A program made the translations under genes and the position numbers. This document shows, in pieces, positions 38,211 through 44,646 of a DNA stretch of 64,000 nt. Below the pieces are notes generated by a model. That model ran no database searches, had not been told where the DNA came from, and saw only the letters and a program-made list of their open reading frames with translations. Source of the DNA: Staphylococcus pettenkoferi (GTDB lineage Bacteria; Bacillota; Bacilli; Staphylococcales; Staphylococcaceae); contig NZ_JANSKK010000002.1 of NCBI RefSeq assembly GCF_026659735.1, forward strand, positions 310,001 through 374,000. The letters are read 5' to 3'. Every line of letters starts with the position of its first letter. The first letter of the stretch is position 1.

Positions 38211-38813
38211 TCAAGCATTAAAAATCAATAATACGACAATCGCCACAATTTGCGCTACGATAGTGGTCGCAATTCGTCTTGTATATAGATAACTTGCTGA
38301 TAGTATTAATTGTGCAACAAAGATAAATAGCAACAATGCCTTATTATCTAAGTAGAAGAAGAGCGAAGCCGAAGCTAAAGCAGTAATAACGATACTTATC
38401 CATTTAGGCACCTTCAACTGCAGGATGCACTTCTGTAAGACGGTTCTCATATACAACTCATGACAAGGTATCACTAACAATAGTGTTACTAGCATTTGCC
38501 ATTTGAAATATACACCTGTTCTAGAGAGCATCTTAATCAATGAAGCGTATTTAATATCAGAACTGATTGCTGCGAATATGAGTTGAAGGATAATCAGCAC
38601 AATAGCTGTCACAATCCCCCACCCTATTGAGGTAAGCAATCGCTTCGACTCGATATCTCTCTGATAGAAGACGTAACTGATACCTGCAATTAGCATAATA
38701 CCTGTATAAAGGTACCAGTATTCTTGTCTTTCTCCCCACATGATATAAAGAATGATATGAAAAACTATAAAACTAAGGATAAACCACAATAGTGCTTTTG
38801 AAACTTTTCCCAT
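38211..38813 (-). CDS. Degenerate CPBP (CAAX protease-like) membrane protein
   Basis: This 200-residue protein with seven or eight predicted helices resembles CPBP intramembrane proteases in layout. At the first motif (normally E-E-x-x-x-R) it has His118-Glu119-LYM-Arg123. The expected F-x-x-x-H and H-x-x-x-N/D motifs are not evident: the corresponding helix reads ASLFFYLDNKA without His. It is therefore likely catalytically inactive or a divergent relative. It starts four bases after the DUF2187 gene and is probably co-transcribed with it. Function unknown. Confidence 0.6.
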   Translation of the reverse strand: MGKVSKALLWFILSFIVFHIILYIMWGERQEYWYLYTGIMLIAGISYVFYQRDIESKRLLTSIGWGIVTAIVLIILQLIFAAISSDIKYASLIKMLSRTGVYFKWQMLVTLLLVIPCHELYMRTVLQKCILQLKVPKWISIVITALASASLFFYLDNKALLLFIFVAQLILSASYLYTRRIATTIVAQIVAIVVLLIFNA

Positions 38814-38817
38814 ATTC

Positions 38818-39003
38818 TTATCCTTCTTGATCTATAATTTTATAACGTTTGTGATTGATAACTGTTTTTTCAGGTAAATCAAGCTCTTCAAAGTTGTCCA
38901 TAATTGTCAAATCTACAATTACAGAATTATCATTAATTTTCTCTACACGTCCTTTTAAACCATCATAAAATTCTACAATATTTCCTACTTCTGCGACAGT
39001 CAT
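38818..39003 (-). CDS. DUF2187 (YkvS-like) small protein
   Basis: This 61-aa protein begins MTVAEVGNIVEFYDGLKGRV, a KOW/SH3-like beta-barrel pattern; VEKINDNSVIVDLTIM and KTVINHKRYKIID follow. The ATG at 39003 has AGGAGGT seven bases upstream; a longer frame from 39135 has no such site and would add an unrelated hydrophobic stretch. Near-identical small proteins occur in other staphylococci and bacilli. The role is unknown, possibly nucleic-acid binding. Confidence 0.82.
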   Translation of the reverse strand: MTVAEVGNIVEFYDGLKGRVEKINDNSVIVDLTIMDNFEELDLPEKTVINHKRYKIIDQEG

Positions 39004-39289
39004 CTTAAGACCTCCTAGAATGTTAACTAGATAGTATTGTACTAAAAAAACCGCGACAAATAAACAGATAACCATTAACTCTAGGATGAATAAAGAGGAA
39101 TATGACCGCTTTATCAAAGCTTTCAGTATTGTCACAGTATCGTCGCATTTCGAGACCTTACGATGAGTAAAAGAGTAGCTTTTTACCTCAATTTAAGGCA
39201 TAAATAAAGTGAGGGGAATAGTAGCGTTAACTATGATGACATCACATGGATGAACAATATTACCACTATGGTATAGGAGTGAATGCACG

Positions 39290-40279
39290 ATGAAATTTAT
39301 TAGTAATAACAACATCACAGATCCAACTTTAAATCTAGCAATGGAAGAATATGTACTTAAACATATGCCGAATGACGATAGCTACTTCCTATTCTATGTC
39401 AATAGACCTTCAATCATCATAGGCAAGAACCAAAATACACATGAAGAGATTAATAAAGATTATGTGACTGAGCACGGTATCGATGTCGTTCGTCGTATTT
39501 CAGGCGGTGGTGCAGTATATCATGACACAGGTAACTTAAACTTCAGCTTTATTACAGATGACGATGGCAACAGTTTCCATAACTTCAAGAAATTTACCGA
39601 ACCAATCGTTCAAGCTTTACAGTCCTTAGGCGTCGAAGCTGAAATGACTGGCCGTAACGATATTCAGGTGGGTAACGCGAAAATTTCTGGTAACGCTATG
39701 GTAAAGGTTAAATCTCGTATGTTTAGTCACGGAACACTTATGCTCAATAGTGAACTTAGTGAGGTTCAGAATGCTTTGAAAGTTAATCCTGCTAAAATTA
39801 AATCTAAAGGAATTAAATCAGTAAGAAGTCGTGTCGCAAATATTGTGGAATTTCTAGATGAACCTATTTCAATCGAAGAGTTCAAAAGTATTATATTAAA
39901 AACAATATTTGGTGAAGCAGACCACGTTGAAGAATATCATCTTACAGATGAAGATTGGAAAAATATAGAACAACTAAGTAATGAAAAATATCGCACTTGG
40001 GAATGGAATTACGGTCGTAATCCGAAATATAATTTCGAAAGAGAAGAGAAATTTGATAAAGGATTTGTACAAGTTAAACTCGATGTACGTAGAGGCCGTA
40101 TTGAAAATGCGAAAATCTTCGGAGATTTCTTCGGCGAAGGAGATGTAAGTGAGATTGAAGATGCACTCGTCGGTACATTACACGATTTCAACAGTATTAA
40201 AGAGGCGCTTTCGCACTATAGTATTTACCACTATTTCGGGGATATTAACAGAGATGAACTCATTCGTTTAATGTCTTAG
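39290..40279 (+). CDS. lplA: Lipoate-protein ligase A
   Basis: LplA activates free lipoate with ATP and attaches it to lysines of E2 or GcvH proteins, allowing use of scavenged lipoate. At 329 aa it comprises the biotin/lipoate ligase catalytic domain (about 1-245, with IIGKNQNTHEEI, RRISGGGAVYHDTGNLNFS and NDIQVGNAKISGNA) and the C-terminal accessory domain (about 255-329). It is preceded by TAGGAGTG. It is a single gene with its own terminator. Confidence 0.94.
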   Translation: MKFISNNNITDPTLNLAMEEYVLKHMPNDDSYFLFYVNRPSIIIGKNQNTHEEINKDYVTEHGIDVVRRISGGGAVYHDTGNLNFSFITDDDGNSFHNFKKFTEPIVQALQSLGVEAEMTGRNDIQVGNAKISGNAMVKVKSRMFSHGTLMLNSELSEVQNALKVNPAKIKSKGIKSVRSRVANIVEFLDEPISIEEFKSIILKTIFGEADHVEEYHLTDEDWKNIEQLSNEKYRTWEWNYGRNPKYNFEREEKFDKGFVQVKLDVRRGRIENAKIFGDFFGEGDVSEIEDALVGTLHDFNSIKEALSHYSIYHYFGDINRDELIRLMS

Positions 40280-40288
40280 AGAATAATT

Positions 40289-40340
40289 AAAGGACGTTGT
40301 GTTATATTAGTAATTCTAAACTTTAACACAGCGTCCTTTT
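40289..40340. terminator. Terminator between lplA and the IDEAL-domain gene
   Basis: AAAGGACG + TGTGTTA pairs with TAACACA + CGTCCTTTT across a long loop. T-rich flanks on both strands serve the convergent genes. Confidence 0.85.
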
Positions 40341-40365
40341 ATTCATCGAGGAAGAATGACTTGAG

Positions 40366-40584
40366 TTATCCAACGAGACATGCCTCCAATTCATTGTATT
40401 CTTTTGTATAGCGCTTGAACTCTTCTTCATTTTTATTTTTGAGTGCTTCATCGATTAAATTCTCAAGTTCCTGCTTACGTACGTTACGTAGCGCTTGATC
40501 AATGATAAGTTCAATACCCAAATCGTTGATCGTATTGATAAAAGCTTCAAGTGTTTCATACTTCAAATTTGCTTTGTTCTGCAT
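40366..40584 (-). CDS. IDEAL-domain protein
   Basis: This 72-residue helical protein contains the signature LIDEALKNKNEEEF, the IDEAL domain found at the end of YpiB-type proteins and, as a stand-alone copy, in ComK-region proteins of staphylococci. AAAGGAG precedes its ATG. It is divergent from comK across a 278-base gap. IDEAL-type sequences have been linked to binding of regulatory proteases or adaptors, so a role in protein turnover is possible but inferred. Confidence 0.85.
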   Translation of the reverse strand: MQNKANLKYETLEAFINTINDLGIELIIDQALRNVRKQELENLIDEALKNKNEEEFKRYTKEYNELEACLVG

Positions 40585-40862
40585 GTGAATGCAACTCCTT
40601 TATTTCTATTTGTTAGTATTATACATACTTTGATATTTGAAATCAATGAATTTTCAGATATTTATTAGTAGAATTTTACCCTTTTACCTCTACAATTTTT
40701 AAGTAATTTCGAGCAATTTCGCTCATTTTTTAAGTTGTGGAAAACCGTAAAATTGAGTTATATTATGAGTTGATTTATCGATTGGACTAGTATATGATTA
40801 ACTTACAGATTTATTAAATGATAAAAGTAAATGTGCAACTACTTAAAGGAGGTTTCATCATT

Positions 40863-41429
40863 ATGAAACTTGACGTTATTCAGCAAGAAGACATGGCACT
40901 TTACCCGATTAGTAATGGTAGAGGAATGCATGCCAGCACCAAAATCCTGAAAGTTAATTCACCATCACTTATTTTACCGAAAAAGCCTCAAAAGGTATTA
41001 GAGGTGTCATGTAGGTTCTACGGTGCCCCCTACTTACATAAAAAGAATGAAGCGACCCGTATAACCGGAATTACTAGTAAGCCACCTATTTTATTAACGC
41101 CACTTTTTCCAACCTATTTTTTCCCTACGCATTCAGATCGTAAATCAGAGAACGCTTGGATTAACATCCACTACGTTGAAAAGATTAAAGAACTTAAAGA
41201 TAAAAGATGTAAAATCTTTTTCGTGGATAATCAAACCTTAACTGTTAACGTTTCTAAACATAGCTTAGATCACCAATATAAAAATGCCATTTTATATAAT
41301 TTTTTAATGGAACGATCCGTAAAAGTATTTACGAGTGATCCTAATAATCCTATAGATTATGCTAAAAAGGAACTGAACATTTATGAAGTGCTTATTAAAT
41401 ACGCGAAATTATTTCAATATAAGGAGTAG
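40863..41429 (+). CDS. comK: Competence transcription factor ComK
   Basis: ComK activates DNA-uptake genes by binding AT-rich sites. The 188-residue protein shows the family blocks MALYPI, SCRFYGAPYLHKKNEATRIT, PPILLTPLFPTYFFPTHSD and the ENAWINIHYVEKI segment. The ATG at 40863 follows AAAGGAGGT at good spacing; the upstream in-frame ATG at 40818 has none. The gene is full length, without frameshift, so it could be functional. Two convincing AT boxes in its own promoter were not identified by eye. Confidence 0.92.
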   Translation: MKLDVIQQEDMALYPISNGRGMHASTKILKVNSPSLILPKKPQKVLEVSCRFYGAPYLHKKNEATRITGITSKPPILLTPLFPTYFFPTHSDRKSENAWINIHYVEKIKELKDKRCKIFFVDNQTLTVNVSKHSLDHQYKNAILYNFLMERSVKVFTSDPNNPIDYAKKELNIYEVLIKYAKLFQYKE

Positions 41430-41453
41430 TATTTAACTATTCTCTGAATTACA

Positions 41454-41490
41454 ATACTCCCGATTAACTTCCTGCAGTAGTCGGGAGTAT
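41454..41490 (+). terminator. Terminator of comK
   Basis: ATACTCCCGA (41454-41463) pairs with TCGGGAGTAT (41481-41490). The T-tract is weak (CTATAT). Confidence 0.65.
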
Positions 41491-41660
41491 CTATATCAAA
41501 AATCAGTCGTTTTCGTGGTGTTTCTGTATTAAAGTTATTAAATAAATTTTAACTATATCTATACAGAGTGTAAATATTCTTTTATTTTTTGGGTTCAACC
41601 TCTTGAAAAAATCTGTGTAATTGCTATAATAATACTTGTGCTTGATAGAAATCACATTAA

Positions 41661-41735
41661 TCCACAGTAGCTCAGTGGTAGAGCTATCGGCTGTTAACCG
41701 ATCGGTCGTAGGTTCGAATCCTACCTGTGGAGCCA
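41661..41735 (+). tRNA. tRNA-Asn (GTT)
   Basis: A 75-base cloverleaf. Acceptor TCCACAG pairs with CTGTGGA; the anticodon loop reads CTGTTAA with anticodon GTT; the T loop is GGTTCGAATCC; the 3' CCA is encoded. Confidence 0.97.
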
Positions 41736-41738
41736 TAT

Positions 41739-41827
41739 GGAAACGTACTCAAGTTGGCTGAAGAGGCGCCCCTGCTAAGGGTGTAGGTCGCGAGAGCGGC
41801 GCGAGGGTTCGAATCCCTCCGTTTCCG
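41739..41827 (+). tRNA. tRNA-Ser (GCT)
   Basis: An 89-base class II tRNA with a long variable arm (TCGCGAGAGCGGCG region). Acceptor GGAAACG pairs with CGTTTCC; discriminator G; anticodon GCT. CCA is not encoded (TTA follows), unlike the tRNA-Asn three bases upstream. The pair is probably one transcript. Confidence 0.96.
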
Positions 41828-41862
41828 TTAATATTTATAAATCACTTATTAAGAAAGTGTAG

Positions 41863-41891
41863 AGAACACCGTAAAGGCGGTGTTCTTTTTA
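41863..41891 (+). terminator. Terminator of the tRNA-Asn/tRNA-Ser transcript
   Basis: AGAACACCG (41863-41871) and CGGTGTTCT (41878-41886) form a perfect stem with a six-base loop and a TTTTTAT tail. Confidence 0.9.
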
Positions 41892-42004
41892 TATTCATCG
41901 AAATATGTATAAAGAAGTATTAAAATTCTTAATTACAAAACGGACAACTTTGATATCGGTAATTCACTTTGTTTGTTACGTTGTCCGTCTAAAATTGATA
42001 GTTA

Positions 42005-42202
42005 CTATTTATGCTTTGAATAATAACTCCTTTGAAATTCGTATAATTTTTCTGTAGTACCAAGTGTTAAATTGTCTATTTGACGTTTCCCATTTCTAAT
42101 GCCTGATATTACGTTTTGACTGATGCCTGTTGCTTTGCTTATTTGATAACCAGTAATATTACTCTTAAATAATTTCTCAATTGTCTTTTTGTATACTGAC
42201 AA
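42005..42202 (-). CDS. Small Cro/C1-type helix-turn-helix regulator
   Basis: This 65-residue XRE-like protein has MSVYKKTIEKLFKS, then YQISKATGISQNVISGIRNGKRQIDNLTL, which holds the HTH (stated in parts: YQISKATGISQ / NVISGIRNGKR). The TTG at 42202 has AAGGTGA at correct spacing; an in-frame GTG at 42211 would give MIDL at the N-terminus but abuts the ribosome site. It overlaps the end of the small membrane-peptide gene at 42177-42320. Single-domain proteins of this kind occur in phages, plasmids and toxin-antitoxin loci. Here it is the last gene of the locus downstream of tRNA-Ser. Confidence 0.75.
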   Translation of the reverse strand: MSVYKKTIEKLFKSNITGYQISKATGISQNVISGIRNGKRQIDNLTLGTTEKLYEFQRSYYSKHK

Positions 42203-42320
42203 GTCGATCACCTTCGTATCTGTAACCTAAAGATTTCAAGTGTTTTATTCGTGCAAATTTTATAAATTCGGGTATCAGTAGAACGAAAACAACTACAAAT
42301 GTTGTTAAAAAATAATACAT
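42177..42320 (-). CDS. Small single-helix membrane peptide (second copy)
   Basis: This 47-residue frame begins MYYFLTTFVVVFVLLIPEFI, one hydrophobic helix, followed by a basic segment (KFARIKHLKSLGYRYEGDRL). AAGGGGG lies eight bases before the ATG at 42320; a GTG directly upstream is in frame. The pattern V-x-F-V-L-x-I-P-x-x-x-K-x-x-R-x-x-H is shared with the peptide at 42390-42524, suggesting paralogs. It ends inside the HTH gene. It is too short for routine gene calling and is supported by coding layout, similarity and ribosome site only. Confidence 0.6.
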   Translation of the reverse strand: MYYFLTTFVVVFVLLIPEFIKFARIKHLKSLGYRYEGDRLVSIQKDN

Positions 42321-42323
42321 CAC

Positions 42324-42352
42324 TTGAACCCCCTTTTTATAAGATATATAAT
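42324..42352 (+). promoter_or_regulatory. Promoter of candidate antisense RNA
   Basis: TTGAAC (42324-42329) and TATAAT (42347-42352) are exactly 17 bases apart, the best sigma-A-type promoter seen in this window. It points into the toxin candidate from the opposite strand. Confidence 0.7.
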
Positions 42353-42358
42353 AAACAT

Positions 42359-42512
42359 GTAAGGAGGAGGCACTATGCCTCCGGTTAAATTAATCTTTGC
42401 TGTTCGGCTTTCGACTAATATAGTCGATATGCCATAATCTAAGTTGCTTTAATACTCCTGGGATAATTAGTACAAATGCGACTTGTACTGGTTGACCTAG
42501 GAGTATTTTTAT
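42359..42512 (+). ncRNA. Candidate cis-antisense antitoxin RNA
   Basis: Initiation seven bases after the TATAAT box would start near 42359 with a 5' hairpin (GGAGGCA/TGCCTCC). The RNA would end at a two-stem terminator: AATACTCCT (42451-42459) with AGGAGTATT (42499-42507), enclosing AGTACAA/TTGTACT (42469-42475 / 42483-42489), then TTTTT. The roughly 154-nt RNA would be fully complementary to the toxin message. A 20-codon frame (ATG at 42375 after AAGGAGGAGG) also lies on this RNA and may be chance. Confidence 0.6.
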
Positions 42513-42524
42513 AACCTCATGCAA
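42390..42524 (-). CDS. Small membrane peptide, candidate type I toxin
   Basis: This 44-residue frame starts with TTG at 42524, nine bases after GGAGG, and reads MHEVIKILLGQ, then a hydrophobic helix (VQVAFVLIIPGVL), then a basic tail (KQLRLWHIDYISRKPNSKD). One helix with a positive tail is the usual form of type I toxins. A TTGGTA/TATAAT promoter lies upstream. The message's ribosome site is complementary over 13 bases to the sequence after the stop, and a complete antisense transcription unit lies on the other strand. It is not recognised as a known staphylococcal toxin (Fst, PepA1 or PepG families look different). Confidence 0.6.
   Translation of the reverse strand: MHEVIKILLGQPVQVAFVLIIPGVLKQLRLWHIDYISRKPNSKD
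42451..42510 (+). terminator. Terminator of the candidate antisense RNA
   Basis: Two coaxial perfect stems (9 bp and 7 bp) are followed by five Ts on the plus strand. There is no plus-strand gene nearby that would otherwise need it. Confidence 0.8.
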
Positions 42525-42580
42525 CGGCTCTCACCTCCTTACATGTAGGCTGTAAGGTATATCTCAACCTTCCAAATGTA

Positions 42581-42610
42581 ATTATACTACACAAATGTTA
42601 AGTATACCAA
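42581..42610 (-). promoter_or_regulatory. Promoter of the small-peptide/HTH locus
   Basis: On the minus strand TTGGTA (42610-42605) and TATAAT (42586-42581) are 18 bases apart, about 60 bases before the peptide start. The rest of the gap to 42865 shows nothing supportable. Confidence 0.55.
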
Positions 42611-42865
42611 GCATTAACAATCAACAACTTCTTCGTTTCTAAACCGAAAAAAGCTAGGCAAAATAACATCTCTTAAACTCAAATATAGGCTCACTAGTCC
42701 AATTTGATATAGAGCCACAATAGAAACTCAAATGCCTACAGAGCTTTTTATAGTTATTCCTTTCCACCTATGCCTTTTACTTCTTTTATTAAATCACTTC
42801 AAAGTTAGCACTATAGACTCAATTATAGTAAACGTTGACCTTATATTAACTCCTCGATATATAAA

Positions 42866-42906
42866 GAGAGGAAGAACGCATACACATTTTATACGTTCTT
42901 CCTCTC
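42866..42906 (-). terminator. Terminator of the metallophosphatase gene
   Basis: GAGAGGAAGAACG (42866-42878) pairs perfectly with CGTTCTTCCTCTC (42894-42906); the minus-strand tail is TTTATAT. Confidence 0.85.
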
Positions 42907-42958
42907 TCAAATATATTCGTATTACTGAAGAAAATCCCATCCACAAACCAAACGCTAC

Positions 42959-44470
42959 CTACTTCAATTTCACTTTAAAGGTCTGCTTGTGCTCTAATTG
43001 ATATTCATCGTCTTGTAATTGCTGAGCAATGCGTTCCCCCATCGTATTTTTATCAGTATGGTGAATAATAGCCGTATCGAGAATTTGCTGGTAGTTACGG
43101 TAGCAATAATCGGTCATGACTACGCGATACATGTGATCTAAATTAATATTGTGCAACGTAACACGATGATTAGGTGGTTGAGTCATGTCCACATCATATT
43201 CCACGCCTTGCCAGAATGTGCATAATGTTTCATCGATAATCGTTAAGCTAAGTTCTCCATCACTAAACTCTAAATGTCCATAACTATATTCAAGGATTTG
43301 TTTAATATCTGCACCTTTCACCGTAATATCAATGGGCACATCAGGATGCGGATAAGCTTCAAAGATATCTTGGTTAGTCACTTGACCGCTCAAACCTCGT
43401 TCGCCATTACACGGTAAATGCACACATGAAATGTCAAAGGCATGTTCTCTCTGAATACTGTCGTGTAAGAGTTGAATAAATGGATGTGGGCGAGTAACCA
43501 CATCTTCTAAACCATCAACCGTTAAATCTCCTACCTGTTCGCTTATTATCTCATCCATCCAGTGTTCAACTGCTTTGCGATCGTAATATGTCGTAGTTAG
43601 CAGTGTGGAATCTTCTGGATATTGATTCAAATCCACAATTTCGGAATTGACGAAATCCACTTCGTAGGATGTCGTATGTTTTTTAAAATTCACATTGACG
43701 TGCACGAGTTGCTCAGCATTCTGCCCCGCTTGCACATAAAGTGTTTCATTATCCCTACCGATATAAGTTTGGTGCTGGTGACCTGTAATTAGCAAATCAA
43801 TAACACCTAAATTTTGAATAATCTTCTCTGCTTCATTCACTTCTTGCTCATGCTCACGCGGTTTCTGACTTAATTGGTTTAAACCGCCGTGATAAATCAC
43901 AATTAAAAAGTCTGGTGATTCACTTTCGTGGATATAGCGAATCCAACGTTTCGCCGTTAGCATCGTCTTAGCCATGCTCACATCTGATTCCATTTCAAAG
44001 TGTTCGCGTTTCATTAAACCATCTGAAGTTAATCCGACAATCGCAATTTTTACACCTGAAATCTTTTTAATCGTATACGGTGTAGAGAAGTACGGCTCTT
44101 TCGTACGCTGATATTCAATATTTGCTGAAAGCCATGGAAATCTGGATAAAGCAATAGAACGGGAGAAGAAGGGTAAGCCAAATTTAAATTCATTTGGACT
44201 AATTCCACTCGCATCGTAATGCATGGCATTCATCAACTTAATCATAGGATGACGTTTGTACGGTGCCACAATCGCGTAGTAATAAGCAGCTAGAGAGCCT
44301 GCTAGACTTCCCCCACTGTCTAACAGAATAACGTTAGGGTTATTCTCACGTACACGATTCACATACGTCCCCGCACGATAAATATTCGACCCATCTGGTC
44401 CATTTAAGAAATAACTATGCATGTCAGAAGTCGCTATTACATCTATAGATATATTTTCACTTTTTTTCAT
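42959..44470 (-). CDS. Bifunctional metallophosphatase / 5'-nucleotidase family protein
   Basis: This 503-residue protein of the UshA/CpdB architecture has an N-terminal calcineurin-like domain (about 8-270) with IATSDMHSY (metal-binding D-x-H), SGISPNEFKFG in the place of the usual GNHE motif, IYHGG and TGHQHQ. The C-terminal 5'-nucleotidase domain follows (about 310-490). No signal peptide or wall anchor is present, so it is probably cytoplasmic, like YunD-type proteins. Substrates may include nucleotides or cyclic dinucleotides, but this cannot be read from the sequence. It is monocistronic. Confidence 0.85.
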   Translation of the reverse strand: MKKSENISIDVIATSDMHSYFLNGPDGSNIYRAGTYVNRVRENNPNVILLDSGGSLAGSLAAYYYAIVAPYKRHPMIKLMNAMHYDASGISPNEFKFGLPFFSRSIALSRFPWLSANIEYQRTKEPYFSTPYTIKKISGVKIAIVGLTSDGLMKREHFEMESDVSMAKTMLTAKRWIRYIHESESPDFLIVIYHGGLNQLSQKPREHEQEVNEAEKIIQNLGVIDLLITGHQHQTYIGRDNETLYVQAGQNAEQLVHVNVNFKKHTTSYEVDFVNSEIVDLNQYPEDSTLLTTTYYDRKAVEHWMDEIISEQVGDLTVDGLEDVVTRPHPFIQLLHDSIQREHAFDISCVHLPCNGERGLSGQVTNQDIFEAYPHPDVPIDITVKGADIKQILEYSYGHLEFSDGELSLTIIDETLCTFWQGVEYDVDMTQPPNHRVTLHNINLDHMYRVVMTDYCYRNYQQILDTAIIHHTDKNTMGERIAQQLQDDEYQLEHKQTFKVKLK

Positions 44471-44576
44471 CTTTTTCTCGCTCCTAACTATCTTCTTTAG
44501 TTTAACATGTGACCATGATGAGTGAATAGAAATATTTCATTCTCCGCTTCTCTCTGTACATTTTACGCTATAGAAA

Positions 44577-44634
44577 AAGGCAAGAACGAAAGCAAGAATC
44601 CATCAACAATGATTCTCACTCTGTCCTTACCTAT
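44577..44634 (-). terminator. Terminator of htrA-ktrD
   Basis: The minus strand has an imperfect long hairpin (AGGTAAGGAC...GTTCTTGCCT, inner GAATCATTG...TGGATTC) followed by TTTTTCTATA. It lies just after the ktrD stop. Confidence 0.7.
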
Positions 44635-44646
44635 TAAATCACTAAA

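Larger units (their letters stand above)
42355..42546. repeat. 13-bp inverted repeats flanking the toxin candidate
   Basis: ACATGTAAGGAGG (42355-42367) and CCTCCTTACATGT (42534-42546) are perfect inverted copies. In the minus-strand RNA the 5' copy includes the toxin ribosome site and the 3' copy could cover it. A nested hairpin GGAGGCA-CTA-TGCCTCC lies at 42366-42382. Confidence 0.8.

Noticed and set aside
38818-39135. 105-residue version of the DUF2187 protein with an N-terminal membrane helix
   Set aside because: AGGAGGT lies directly before the ATG at 39003, and the known family begins there; the extension is upstream non-coding sequence.
41503-41736. 77-codon minus-strand frame containing GFEPTTDRL
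   Set aside because: Its N-terminal part is the antisense of tRNA-Asn, a common false protein; no ribosome site or separate signal supports it.
42375-42437. 20-codon plus-strand frame with a good AAGGAGGAGG site on the antisense RNA
   Set aside because: The ribosome-like site is created by the inverted repeat needed for the minus-strand gene, and the peptide has no recognisable character; kept only as a note.
42355-42546. Invertible DNA segment between the 13-bp inverted repeats
   Set aside because: Repeats are short, no recombinase gene is near, and RNA-level masking of the ribosome site explains them more simply.
41828-42960. Integrative element inserted at tRNA-Ser
   Set aside because: No copy of the tRNA 3' end was found downstream and no integrase is present, so attachment sites cannot be supported.
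42732-43001. 89-codon plus-strand frame in the gap before the metallophosphatase gene
   Set aside because: It runs across the hairpin terminator at 42866-42906 and into the metallophosphatase 3' end, with no ribosome site.
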